Source of the DNA: Gamsiella multidivaricata
Taxonomy: Eukaryota > Mortierellomycota > Mortierellomycetes > Mortierellales > Mortierellaceae
Direction: 5' to 3'
Assembly (NCBI RefSeq): GCF_025024155.1
Contig: NW_026251753.1
Coordinates: 124,001-188,000, forward strand
Length of the DNA stretch: 64,000 nucleotides
Position 1 is the first letter of the stretch, and every line of letters begins with the position of its first letter. Shown in pieces: positions 12,329-24,048 of the stretch. A program made the translations under genes and the position numbers. The notes beneath the pieces were generated by a model that saw only the letters and a program-made list of their open reading frames with translations, searched no databases and had not been told where the DNA came from.

Positions 12329-13466
12329 GCGATCAAGATAGAACACGCGATGGGAAACAGACCCCATGGATCACGGCAGTTCAATAATGGTAATGATAAT
12401 GACATAATTAAAAAAAAAAACTCTCTCTCTTTATTGGTAATTTTACGTCAAAAATGGAGCGTATATCATTTTGAACAGGCGTTGTATGCAACTTCAAGGA
12501 GAGGGGGGCGTATCGTAATAGCAAGAGTGGACTGGCGTCCTGGTTCTTTTTTTTTTCCTCCGCAGGTGAGCAACAGCAGGATCAATCACATGGATGGCTG
12601 TATAACTGTAGCGCAAATGTTCCGAGAGATGACAGAAAAAAAAATCCGGTGTTCTTGCAGGAATGCTGAAGAGATAACTCTTAGAAGCAAAAGATTCGTA
12701 GCCCCAACCTGTTTCTGAGTGATTGTATCTATTCTGGTTATAATCAGGAGTAGGAACTAAAGTGCGGGTCAAATACAAACAAACAATGTACTATTTTCTC
12801 GATTCATTCGATATATTGATGCTATATTTTTTTATTTATTTTTTGGAGAGGGAGACGTGAGTATGCATTCTCCCTAGTAGCGATTCTTCGGTTGGTACAG
12901 ACTGAATGCGTCCGAACGCACAAGGCACTTGTTTTTTATATACAGATTGTTATTATTATTTTTCTTCTGAATCTAATGGGGGGTAGTTGTAAGACGTTAT
13001 GCAATCCGGCATTTGCTTGCGCTACAATGTTATAGGACAGTGCTCCTGAAACGCGTCGTATCTTCTCAAAGTGAACTACGGGCGGTACAAACAAAAAAAA
13101 AAAAAAAAAAAGTGCTGGCCTATTAATACGCTCAAGTGTGGTTTTGTTTTGTTTTGTTTTGTTTCTGTTCTCATTTCCTACGCGTTCTGTAGCGTTTGTT
13201 TAAAGTGAACAATGAGTGAGACGACGAGAAGATGTACTCGGTTTATTTATTTATTTATTTATTTTGGCGCAATTCAGGGCATTGCTGTGCTTTTGCGAGG
13301 GAAAAAAGCTCGTGTAAAGAAAAACCAACTAAAGCAAATAATAATGCGCAAGAAGAGAGAGAGAGGGAGAGAGGGAGAAAAAAGGTAACTAGTCTACTAA
13401 GGGGGTTGTTGTTTATTCTCATGTACATCTTGCATCAGCATCGCAAAGGTGTGAGTGTGTGTGTGT

Positions 13467-13511
<45 letters not shown>

Positions 13512-14046
13512 TATGTTCGTGCACATTTATGTGTACATCCCATAGACTTACATCTCTAGGGCAGTAAATACTTCAAGACGCGTCAGATATTAAGACATAA
13601 AACAAACGCGTTTTTTCCAGAGAAGGGAGATGGGGGGATTGACAAGATACAGTAATCATAAAGGCTGATAAAGGCGAGTTACGGGGTAGGATATACAGTG
13701 CACGCACATAGATTAATGATGTGCGATGACGTCTGCACAGCATTGTGATATGACCAATAACATACCAAACGTCCATAAAAAAGAAAAAGAGAAAGAGATA
13801 TCTCAAGAAGAAACGCTAGCGAGTACACCGTTAAGATAGATCAAGTATTTTTTTTTTATTTCACCAGTGAGATAATCTACAAGATCCATTGTATAATATG
13901 TAATGTTGTTTCTTAGATACACTACACGCCATTATGGTGCGCTCAGAATGTGCGGGAGCCAACCCAATAATCTACTCCTCGAAGAACGGAAAAGAAGACT
14001 AAGCAGCACTTCAAGCCGAACAGATCCGAGCGATGACGGTCGCAGC
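12329..14046. other. Intergenic region rich in microsatellites
   Basis: No gene is supported in these 1.7 kb. The stretch holds A/T runs, a poly-A tract (13093-13111) and a cluster of simple repeats listed separately. The translated frames here are repeat translations such as VCVCVCV and have no coding character. Confidence 0.6.
13141..13515. repeat. Microsatellite cluster: (GTTTT)n, (TTTA)n, (GA)n, (TG)n
   Basis: Within 375 bp there is a run of GTTTT units (13141-13165), TTTA units (13242-13264), a GA-rich stretch (about 13352-13380) and a nearly pure TG tract of about 65 bp (13450-13515) with a few A interruptions. Long TG tracts can adopt Z-DNA and are prone to length change. Confidence 0.9.
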
Positions 14047-14601
14047 TTAGCAGACCTTGGCGGTGACGGTGGCAGTCTGGCAGAACAGAACATTGCCGTT
14101 GCCGTTGGTGGCCTGGATGACGAGAGCAACAGGGACCTACGGATTCAAATAAACAGGTTGAGCCATGTTAGGCATCAGTGGTTACCTTCGACGGTAAGCG
14201 TTCTTTCAGACATTTTCCAGCTTTCAGCTCCTTGAACTTACGTTGGCGGGGGCGGTCGTCTTGACCAAGACGCAAGCAGTGATGCTGGTGACCGAGGTGG
14301 CAACGGGGCAGGGGTGTCCTGAAGCAGCAAGGACGGTGCAGAGGTCCTGGTTGTCGGTGTAGACGACGCGTCCACCGTATCTGCCGGTGATGGCAAGCTT
14401 GGCACCAGTAATGACGGGGGTGCTCAGGGTTCCGGTGACGGAAGCGCAAACGTTCTGGCCGATGCAGAGAGGGTAGGGCGAGACCGAGAAGGCGGAGACG
14501 GTCATGTCGGTGGCACCAGTCGCGCAGTTGGTGAAGGCGGGCGACTGGGCGTTGGCGACGGCGGCAACGACGAGGGCAGCGATGGCAGCGAAGAACTTCA
14601 T
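14047..14601 (-). CDS. Secreted ML-domain (NPC2/MD-2-like) lipid-binding protein
   Basis: Two exons on the - strand (14242-14601 and 14047-14136) give a 149-aa precursor. The N-terminus MKFFAAIAALVVAAVANA is a clear signal peptide. The mature part contains eight cysteines and the spacing of the ML domain (PG/PI transfer protein, NPC2 family), e.g. CIGQNVCASVTGTL and the terminal CQTATVTAKVC. Family role: binding a single lipid such as a sterol or phospholipid in a beta-sandwich pocket, in the vacuole or outside the cell. The intron has a GTAAGT donor and a CCGTAG acceptor. An in-frame upstream ATG exists, but the start chosen puts the signal peptide at the N-terminus. A TATA box lies about 115 bp upstream. 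Confidence 0.88.
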
Positions 14602-14711
14602 GGTTGGTCTTGGAGGGTTGGGCTGGGTTATTTTTCTTGGAAGAGAAGAGAGATGTTGGCTTGGTGTGTGGTGAAGAATAAAAAAAAGAGAAATCGGGCA
14701 GACCATCGGCA

Positions 14712-14721
14712 CCTTTTTATA
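14712..14721 (-). promoter_or_regulatory. TATA box of the ML-domain gene
   Basis: On the - strand the sequence TATAAAAAGG lies about 110-120 bp upstream of the start codon, a typical fungal TATA position for a strongly or conditionally expressed gene. Confidence 0.55.
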
Positions 14722-15943
14722 GAGAAGGAAGTGGGGTTGTTCGTAGCGAGGCAAGGGTGTTCGAGGGTTCTAGATCCGCGCATCTTTGTGTTCTTCGATC
14801 GCAATGGCGACGGTAGAGTTCTCATAAAGGACTGGCTGAATTGATGGATGGTTCATTCCAAGGATGCATTCTAAGGTTGTCATCGAGGGATGGCTTCAAG
14901 GAATATCTCAGAAAAAAGCATGTGTGAATGACGGTTTGTCAACAAAGGGCGAGGCTCAAGGAATGAGAGAGAGAAACACAACCGACTATTTTGGAGATCC
15001 GTATAACGTGGAGTAGAACCACGGCAGAAACAGAGAGGCGTTGTTTTTGTGTCGCGTCTGCATTAGCGGCGAAACGTGCGAGAACAAGAGGAAGGATAGA
15101 GAGTGCGCGCGCATTGGAGTGGCACTACAACAAAACATCGCGGTCTACAATTACAGTTAAAATTACGAACACGAACACAAAATTACAGCGACTCCATTGT
15201 ACCAGACTAGGTTGTACCAAACCGCCCTCTCTCCATACAACAATAGGGATGATTTATTCAGGGCTGTTGGCTAAAAACCGGTTACGAGAAATATGAACTA
15301 ACAGTCATTTCGATGTGATCATCTGTACAATGAAGCACAAGTCTTCGATCTTTTGTGTTCTGTTGCAGTTTCCTCCCCTCCCCTCCCCTTTCCAGACGGG
15401 CCATGGGGGTTGCCGAAACTGAGCGAGTTGAATTGAGTTATAGGAGCTTATTGTTTATATGGGTTCAATTTTATAAGTCGTGAATTTGTTCGTCTAGTGC
15501 TATAGTCAAGGCGGAGAGACGCAAGGACGGCACAATGCACTGCCAATTAATTCATTTAACTTGTTAATAAAGGAAGAGATGTTGTGGAGGAGATGCAGAC
15601 TTGGGCAAAGGCTCTCAGATTTCTGCTGCCGATAAATACGACTAACAAGCACAAATAAACAGATAAGTAAACATAGGGCGCAGAGAAGCTGGAACACGGG
15701 AAGTGGGAGTTGCGAGCGAGTAGAGCAAACAATATGCTGTACCACCGCGACCATGTCTCCCCTCCCATCCTTAAGAAAAACAAAGAACCACAAAGAGGCG
15801 TTTTTTTTTTCTTCTAGACCCGAAAGGTTCACGAGAGTAAACATTAACGTAACGAGCATGCTCTTTTTTTTTTATAAAGTATCATCCAGTATTACACATC
15901 CGTAGGTCTTGAACATGACCGAAAGACTTTTTCGTGCATGTAC

Positions 15944-15966
15944 ACAACAACAACAACAGTAGCAGC

Positions 15967-16003
<37 letters not shown>
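15944..16003. repeat. (ACA)n trinucleotide microsatellite
   Basis: About 60 bp of CAA/ACA units with one short interruption (AGTAGCAGC). It is outside any supported gene; frames through it give only poly-Leu, poly-Val or similar. Confidence 0.9.
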
Positions 16004-17380
16004 TTGGCAGCAATATATGTGTAGTCAGCAAGTATGCAGGTCGCCTTCCCATCCTCGTCCCTATGTGCCCATTTGAGGCCATTTGACATCATGGACATGC
16101 TTACAAAGGAATAGAGAACAAAGCAATCAAATGCCCAGAATCAAGCATGCCGCCATCATGGTCGAAATCATGAATAGTAGATGCACGTTATGATCGGTGG
16201 ATCAGAGACCAGAACGAATAGTGATTCTCCTTGAAGGAGGTGCTGGTTCCTAGTGGTGTACAGAGTCTTTTTTTCATATCTCCAACCTCGATATGGGCCT
16301 CGAGTTGGACGGTCGAAGGAATTCCTGCCCGGCGTGTAACATAGCCATACGGAAAACACATTTTATTTCTCCACGTATTTCAGGGAATACACGTTTTGTG
16401 GAGTGTGTGGGAATCATATCTTATTTTTTTTTTGCTGCATGGGGCCTCACCAAAAGGACTAGGGGATGAGCTCTCTGCACCGGTTTGTACGGGCGGGATA
16501 CACTGAACTCTCTTGCTGTGACATGAGCTGCATGCATTCATCTCGTCGTGTTACAAACAGACCTGTTGGACGCGAAAGGTCTCTCTTGAATTTTTACCCA
16601 CTCGTTCGACCGTACTATAGTCTACTCGATCATCGGCGGCACAAACAAACAAACAAACAAAGTAGAGAAAATGTCTGCAGCCCCGTTTGCAAACACGTAT
16701 AGTTCGGGAGGTTGTGCTGCCTCTATTTGCACGGGCTCACCTCATTGTGTTCTTAAAGAATATACGGCATAGATAAATGTAAGTCTTTCATGACCTTTAA
16801 CAATCGTACGATCCTTCTGCCCCTAAATGCACCACATTGCTCGTAGGGCGCGAGGCATAGTCTACGCTCAGCTCCATAGAAAAAATAAACATAACAATTA
16901 TCCGGGTGAGCGCACGTTCATATTGGCTTATTCACGGAAGATTGTATCTATTTCACGCGCATCATGGAGGGCTAATCTATCCGCTAATCCCCGTAGAAGC
17001 GCCTCGTGCATAATCGACTATATTGCCATCGATTTATTTTAACCCATTTGACAGACGATACTCAGTAGATCAGAAAAGGTGTTTGGGAAAGAGGAAGGAA
17101 GGCCAGGCGCAGGATGTTTACGTCGCTGCACATGCTGTCTTTGTAAGCAATATGTCGACTGATTGGCAGTGTGCTTGTATTGAAAAAAACAAATCTCCAA
17201 TAAGGCAGGAGGGGAGGGAAGAGCGCCGACTACGACTGAGGTACTGAGGTTAAACTATGGTTGGTGAAGTCGTGCCGAACGGCGCGTGCAAAAGTATACA
17301 TAATGGCTTTATTGGATATTGTACGCTTGAGGTGCGGTGATTTTTGGTTTTTCTATGTGCAAGTAAATACAAGTGGGTGC

Positions 17381-19250
17381 TCATGATGCTGCTAACACAA
17401 GCGCGCAAACGATTACGAGCAAAAAACTTTTCAATCCTCGTCGGGGCAAAAATTTCGTGGAGGCGAGCGAGCTGTGTGTAGTGGGGGGATCCTCAGTATC
17501 GGCATTATTTTCTCCATTGGGCATTGCTCCACCCACATAAACAAGGTTCCTCGCGAGGACCTTTCTATGGAACTCCAAAATCTGAGAATGTCCCTCGAAA
17601 CCCAGATATCCGTCAGATGGCGACGCTGGATAAGGTAGGAGCGACATTCCTGCCGAAGTTGCAATCGTATCCGTCGTTAGCTGCTCGTTGAGACGGAACT
17701 TTGTAACGGTCTTTAAGATCATGTCAGACAGCGTCTTGACCGATATGGTCTCCTCTAGAGATTCTGAGAGGAGTAAGGCCATAAGTCCTGCAACATGAGG
17801 TGATGCCATCGAAGTGCCGCTTTGGATCCGTGCTGCTGAATTGGAACCTGTCCAAGCAGAGACGATATTAGATCCTGGGGCGTAAATGGCAACACATGGA
17901 CCCCAGTTTGAATAGTCGGCTACTGTATCGTCCTCGTTTGTCGCACCGACTGTCATAGCCCCAGGGGTGGACGCGGGGGAGAATTGGCAGGCATCCTTGC
18001 CATCGTTGCCTGCAGCGATCGAAAAGTGGATGCCTAGTCTCATGGCTTCTTGAATCGCAGCGTTTGTTGGCTCGTTGTGTTCAGCACCTAGTGACAGACT
18101 ATAGGGGTTTTACACGATGGATATCAGATTTCGCGATAACCTATGGCTCATGTGACAGGAGAGCTGTGCATTTGTCTTACTTTATAATGGAGCGCGCTCT
18201 ATTCCCAAGCGACACATGTCTCTTTACAACCCACTCAATCGCTCCAAGAACGTTTGAAAGCCTTCCAGCGCCAGCATCGTCCAGGGCCTTTAAGGAAATA
18301 ATCTGTGCTTCCTTGGCTACTCCGTATGTCGATCCAGCGGCTAGAGCGGCCACAAAGGTACCATGTCCATTCCTGTCTGACACATCATCGGTACCCGGTA
18401 TAAATGCTGGTCCGTGCTGTGCTCGTCCCCCAAAGTCCTCGTGACCGATATTGACGCCGCTACCCCGCAAAAAAGAAAAAGAAAGGATTAATAGCAGCCT
18501 GGAAATATAAACATAGAAAGTATTTACATGCAAGGATATACCTTACGTGTCAATTACATAGATAGTAACATTCTGTCCGGCCTTCGCTGGATAATGATAA
18601 AGGCCATCCAACCGGTCGGCCCTTTGATCGATTCTGTCAAGTCCCCAGCTAGGCGGATGCTTTTGAACGCGTTCATACATCGTTATAGGGAGGTCCGGGA
18701 TTAGATATTTGATTTGATGTGTGTGCCGTTGCTCCTGAATACGTGCTGCAGTTGTAGGATCCATTGTGGTGGAGTACCAAACGAGATCACCCACCGAGGC
18801 AGAATTGACCTTTTGTCCAGAGTCCAACTCAGTTGTCTGTTCGGTGATGAATTTGAGCCATGCTGAATGCTGCGTTGGTTTATTTTCCTTAGTAGTGCTG
18901 CTGCAGCCACTGCTGTTGTCAACAGTTTGGCTTATTGAGGAGAATGAACACGTATCTGCAGATGCGATTTTAACGATATCTGAAGTAACCCCTTGATGTT
19001 CTGGGTTGTCGGGATCTCTTCTAGTAGGGTGCATCATGACAATATATCGACATCCTGAAATATGATCTGTTGGACAGCGATCTTTCTCCTGAGCTATATA
19101 GAAAGCGAATATGGGTAAGAAATAGCTCGAGTGAGCTGCAAAATCCGAGACACGGACATGCAATCGAAACTTACTCTTGAGTGGCAATGTCGCTACGCCC
19201 GTAATTATGGTGCACAAAAGGACAGCGATTTTCAGTATGTAAATTTTCAT
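17381..19250 (-). CDS. Subtilisin-like serine protease (S8, proteinase K type), possibly GPI-anchored
   Basis: Four exons on the - strand (19175-19250, 18547-19093, 18181-18459, 17381-18098) give 539 aa. A signal peptide (MKIYILKIAVLLCTIITGVA) is followed by an I9-like propeptide (SGCRYIVMMHP). The catalytic triad is visible: Asp207 in YVIDTG, His240 in RNGHGTFVAALAAG, Ser397 in SGTSMASPHVAG; the oxyanion Asn is N332 in AAGND. Conserved NLSLGAEHNEPTNAA is restored only by the spliced exon 3/4 junction, which supports the model. The last ~16 residues (SFLLVIVCALVLAAS) are hydrophobic and end the protein after a Thr/Ser-rich linker, the pattern of a GPI-attachment signal or a tail anchor. Likely secreted or cell-surface proteolysis. 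The propeptide region carries a ~50-aa Ser-rich insertion. Confidence 0.93.
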
Positions 19251-21333
19251 GATGAATGAGCCGAACGAATGAATGATCTGAATCAGAATGGCGATGAGTG
19301 GTCAACGTCGACATCTTTTGGACAGCGAGCTGTATAGCGTTTACTTTTGAGTGACCAGGCGGCGAAAGCGTCAGGACCTGAAGCGGATGACCGAGTCCCC
19401 CTTTGTGTCCTGGATCGCGATCTCTCCGGATGCTGTGGACAGTTATTTCGGACAATCGTCATTTGCACCGAACCAACTCCCAGTTCCGACTAGCCCTTTC
19501 CCAAGGAGAATGAAAGCTCATTTTTGCCCGCATCCAGCGTTCCAGAGATGGGACCTCGCTGACGATGCCTTGCTTGCTGCAAACGATCGTGACACAAGAT
19601 TTTTGAGACGAAGGTGATGGATGACATGCAGCTGTGCTCTTACAGAAGTACCATCATTCGGTTCGCCACCAAAGCGAAAATAAAGAAACGTGTCCGCGAT
19701 GTGCCATACTTAGAAAGCTCGTGTCTCGAGCAATGGACAACAAGAGAAGCTTGCGTTGATCCCCCTACTAGCACCGAGTCTGCCAGATATGTTAACGCTC
19801 AAGTCAGTCAAGGAGAGCGCAAGTAGTCGACTAAGGAGACTGACACATGTCCTGAAGGTACCTGCAGTTTACTGCAGGCGTCCATCCATGATAATCTGCA
19901 GGTATCGCAAGTGAAATAGGCAATGGTACTTTATCTTATCTGTTTTTCCTTCTGTTGGGCAGTTGGAGTTCCCTCTGGGGCAATGCAGGAGGAGGAGAGA
20001 TGTCTGATCCTGAACCTTTATCTCTCTTTCATTCTCTCCTTTCTTCACAGCCCCGCTTGGTCCATGGTTCCTGTCCATCCTCAAGTCATCTCAGGCGGTG
20101 GAATAGCGTGGAGCGGATATACTATTGTAAATATTGTAAACCATTAGACTTGCACAAAGTTCTGCTCTCCGTGGTGCTGAGCGGCTCTTTGCACAGTCGA
20201 GCCGAATGGATTATGTGCAAATACGGTAGGGTCTATGTAAGCGTATTTCTGGACACAACCCACAGAATGCCGCTGCTCACAGGTTATAAGAGAGCATATA
20301 GTCTTTATTCGACAGGCCTTTTATCCCTCACAGTAAAACAGCTTGTGATTGATTCAGTTTCAAAATAATATACGCAGCCTGGTGAAGCACCGCATGTCCC
20401 AAGCAGGCTGAGGAATGCGGTTGCATGCACGCGGATGTATATATAGATAGCCGATGCTATACTTCATGTCTTCTCCTGGTCACCTTGTCAGAATGCACAG
20501 CTCGGCACTGTGTCCGCCCCTCCCTCCTTTCCTCCCTATATAGTGCCCACATCCCCTCCGGCTTTGACGGAAACTCGATGGTGCGTGTGGTACCTCCATA
20601 CGTACCTGAGTCTCTTGAGTATTGCTTTTATGTTCCCCAATGTAGCCTGGGATCGGTGTTTGCAGTCCGCAGGTGGGGTTGAGAGTGCGAAGAGAAATTA
20701 AAAAAAAAGACTCGCTCCTATTTTTGCAGTGCTCAGTTCATTTCATACAAATTGGGTATGGATGTGTGCTATGGGTCTGTCGTTGCAGGGCACCCGATGA
20801 AGAACCAAGCCTGTTTCTTATATCTTCGTGCTCCCTCTGTTGCATGTGTCCCTAACGCATGCCCTCTGACTATTATTTCTTTGTCGCCCAATCTCTCTTT
20901 GGCTGGTCTGCCGTTCTCTTCTTTCTCTTTCTCTTTCATCTCTTCTACCCTCATTGTTCGTTCCTATTCCCTTTCACACCTCTCACTTCACGCTTCACAC
21001 CTTTCATTTCCCAGTCCTAGTCAGTCATAGCCCCCCCTTTCTACCCCCTCCTCTCGTCCCCCTTCTCTCTTCCCGGACTCAGTCTCCTTACCGCCGATTT
21101 CCCACTCCTTCCCTTTCTATACATCTCCTCGTCCATCCCCCGCTTGCTTACATTCTATCCATCTAAAGACCTGTTCTCCTCCTTCTCAACCAAACCCTTC
21201 TGAAAGTTGGGAGAATCACCACTCGTCCTGCGCTAAATAATCATCTAGCCCATCAATACCTTCTGCTTCAGCTCAGCATCTTCAACCAACACCAGCCTTA
21301 TTTTATCTTTGTTAACGCTTGTACTTGACGATT
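19251..21333. other. Intergenic region between divergent genes
   Basis: The protease (-) and the glycolipid-binding-like gene (+) diverge from this 2.1 kb stretch. No internal gene is convincing. The right 500 bases are strongly C/T-rich (TCTTTCTC and CCCTCC runs), the usual look of a fungal promoter and 5' leader on the + strand. Confidence 0.55.
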
Positions 21334-22599
21334 ATGACCTCAAAGCATTCCACCACCGCCTTGACGAGTTCTACAACAACGACTCTTTCACCCGCCATGT
21401 CCATAACACAACCATTCACGCCACCTCCAACGGGATCACTCGCCGGGAGGCACGCTATCTACCGAGGACTGAGGAAAAGCTCGATGGAATACACGTCTCT
21501 TACCCACTCCAGATACCCTGAGTCAGCCCACATGCTCAAAGGCGAAATCCTGATCTCTGGCCAGCAATCAGGATATATCCAGTACACGATTGTCCTCGAC
21601 CACGAGTGGATGACCAGGAAGGTCAAAATGTCGTCCATGTTTGGCAACCAAGAAAAGCGACTTGTGCTCGAGGTTGATCAAGATCAGCGGTGGTACAAGG
21701 TGACCGAGCACCGTCTAGCACGGACTAGAAGTTTTTACCGATCGGGTCTCTCTCAATCCCAGGCCACTGGCAGTCGCTCTAGTAGCGCCGACAGTCAGTG
21801 CAGCATGCAGGATGCAGATGCCAGCCTCTCAGATTCCTCAGCTAGCTGCTATTCCTCGTCGTCCGACTCAGAGTGTTCAATCCCGTTTGAAAAGATCAAC
21901 CTTACGTGGACCCCTCCGCCCAAGGGAACAAAAAGAGCTTCCAAGAGATTCTCGTCCCTCAACCCATTGGCCTCCAAAGCAACGATAGCGACAGCTACCG
22001 CTACAGCGACAGTGATGACAACAGCGACGACAGTAAACTCCAAATCCATAGACTCGATTTGCGCGTCACCAACTAGTGACATGCACCCTGCACCGAATTC
22101 AACATTATCTTCAACAATATCCTCACCTATGACAGTATCAAGTGCACAAGCCTCAAGCCCAGTAGTGGGATTTGGGCCCAAGACTCTTAACAGGACTATC
22201 TCCACGTCAAGCCTTACGGGACCGAAAAAGTATGAGCACCTGCCTCAGCTGGACGGCTGCATCAACCTCGATCTCGGTTACGATGTAAGCCCAAGCACGC
22301 TACTGTTTCCTCTCAAGCGGATGGCCCTTTGTATCGAGCCAGAAAAAATGCGCGAACATCTGGAGAGTATTGAGTTTGACGAATCAACGACCGAAAAGAG
22401 CGCACTTGTCTCCTTCCCTACTCTGGAGCTACGATCAGTCCAGACACATGTGGCATTCGCAGGACATGGCCATAAGCCAAACTTTAGCGTGGTCGAGTGT
22501 TGGCGGGAGGAGGAGGAAGATTCGACGTTGGTTGAGGTAGACGGAGATGGCCTCGTAGTGTGGTATGGACACCATTGGGCCAGAATCCCGTCCTCTTAA
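21334..22599 (+). CDS. Putative glycolipid-binding domain protein (PF06475-like), split by a Ser-rich insert
   Basis: A single-exon ORF of 421 aa, starting at the first ATG (MTSKHSTTALT). The N-terminal half contains GYIQYTIVLDHEWMTRKVKM, and the C-terminal half LDGCINLDLGYDVSPSTLLF, then LKRMAL and VSFPTLELRSVQTHVAF. Together these match the two halves of the putative glycolipid-binding family (bacterial motif roughly LDGCxDVDL...TNTLPIRRL). Between them lie ~150 residues of Ser/Thr-rich low complexity with acidic stretches. The family's biochemical role is poorly known; in bacteria the name comes from a structural proposal. No signal peptide or membrane segment is seen, so it is probably cytosolic. 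The assignment rests on my recognition of the motif. Confidence 0.7.
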   Translation: MTSKHSTTALTSSTTTTLSPAMSITQPFTPPPTGSLAGRHAIYRGLRKSSMEYTSLTHSRYPESAHMLKGEILISGQQSGYIQYTIVLDHEWMTRKVKMSSMFGNQEKRLVLEVDQDQRWYKVTEHRLARTRSFYRSGLSQSQATGSRSSSADSQCSMQDADASLSDSSASCYSSSSDSECSIPFEKINLTWTPPPKGTKRASKRFSSLNPLASKATIATATATATVMTTATTVNSKSIDSICASPTSDMHPAPNSTLSSTISSPMTVSSAQASSPVVGFGPKTLNRTISTSSLTGPKKYEHLPQLDGCINLDLGYDVSPSTLLFPLKRMALCIEPEKMREHLESIEFDESTTEKSALVSFPTLELRSVQTHVAFAGHGHKPNFSVVECWREEEEDSTLVEVDGDGLVVWYGHHWARIPSS

Positions 22600-24048
22600 A
22601 AAAAATTATGAACCCGCTCCACGCGTTGGTGACATCAGACCCTCAATAAATTCTCTAGCACATGTCTTGAGCACTTCTACACACTTGTGTCCCATCCCAT
22701 ATCGGGTACCCGTCGAATCACTCCACCGGAGGAAGCCAAAATGCGCACTTGTAGCTTTATGACCGTGTCTCGGAAGTTCGTTGGATATGTACAAGAGGAA
22801 GCGCGCCATTCATGGAGCTATGCATTATTACGTCTTTCAAATGATAGGAATTGCTGCTAGGTTTGGTGGCGCCTCAATTTCCTTTCGTGGCTTGCAGTAG
22901 TGGAGCTTATTGCGAACAACAAGGTTTCCAAATGTTACATAGACTAGTTCATGTGAAAATACGGATGTGAGCCGCGATAGAAGGTAACGTGCATCGAAAG
23001 CGCGGAGCCAGCTAGCGGATCAAATGCCTCCGATTATCTCGAAGCTGAGGTGATACGATTCTAGGGACATAGATGAGATGACATCGCGGCAAATGACAGG
23101 CGAGCATTCAATAAGAAGAAGCTAGTAGGGAGCATTCCAGGAAAACGCAATCGGACAGATTTTTTTTCTTTTAAAGGAGTGGATGACGGCCGATGCATGA
23201 ATAAAAGGTCGCAGAAAGCACGCTAAGGCGATTTAGTCCAAATCAGTGCAAAATACGTGTGCAGTATTGAGATGCGAATAGAGCCATGCATCCGTATGGT
23301 GCCCCGTCCAACAGAAAGCTTGATCCAAATGACAAAAAGATGACGAGTTTTGAAGAACGTGCCAGTATTTTATAGCGACCAGTATTTGCCAAGATCTTGT
23401 CTATCAATTTCAGATGTTTGTCAGTTAACACCAACTCCTATCTCATGTTTCCAACCAGGACTTGCGCGACGAGTAAATGACTTCAACAAAGCACAGACCT
23501 GCGCGCGTTAGGCTAGCCGAAAACGGACTGGACGATGATGACGATGGTGATGATGATGGGTCCGGTTTCCTCTGGATCCACAGCGTTGGTTTCCGGCTCT
23601 GGATTACTATTTCTGGATGGACAGAAAGATGCGGATGAACGCATGCACAGCAAGGGAAAAAGAGAAAAAGGGAAAAAAAGAGAGAAAAGAAGGTTTGCGC
23701 TTGGGCACCATCCATTTATTGGGCTGGACTGAATGAATTAGCCTCCACAAGTGCCGGTGCAATGACGCACGAGCGGAGTCCAACTGCCTCTTTACTCTTT
23801 GCGGTCTCCGCACTGCCGCCGACGCTGATATTTAATAAAGAGAGGGTCCTCACCCACCACTTCCAACTTTTTTTTTATTTCCTCCCCTCATTCATTCATT
23901 CATTCACTCATCATTGCAATCGAGTTTGTCTGCCGCACTGTTATCTTTGTACTACCTACCCTGCCTGCCCTCTATTTCCACACCGCATTTCGCCCAAATC
24001 ACCAGTAGCATGAGCTGAGTCTGTACCCTCCCTCCCTTAGACACAGAC
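22600..24048. other. Intergenic region, 1.4 kb
   Basis: No gene is visible. There is a (CATT)n tract near 23887-23908. A two-codon uORF (ATG AGC TGA at about 24010) lies just before the phosphatase start codon and could dampen its translation. Confidence 0.5.

Larger units (their letters stand above)
14602..17380. other. Intergenic region, 2.8 kb
   Basis: I see no gene with coding character. The stretch holds the promoter of the ML gene on its left, a (CCCCT)n-like run near 15367-15390, an (ACA)n tract at 15944-16003 and a short (CAAA)n tract near 16643-16660. The right end lies downstream of the protease gene. Confidence 0.55.

Noticed and set aside
13232..13567. Open frame through the TG microsatellite
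   Set aside because: It encodes a run of alternating Val and Cys produced by the (TG)n tract; no gene context.
15944..16003. Possible CRISPR-like or coding repeat
   Set aside because: It is a plain (ACA)n microsatellite with no spacers and no gene; CRISPR is not expected in a nuclear fungal genome.
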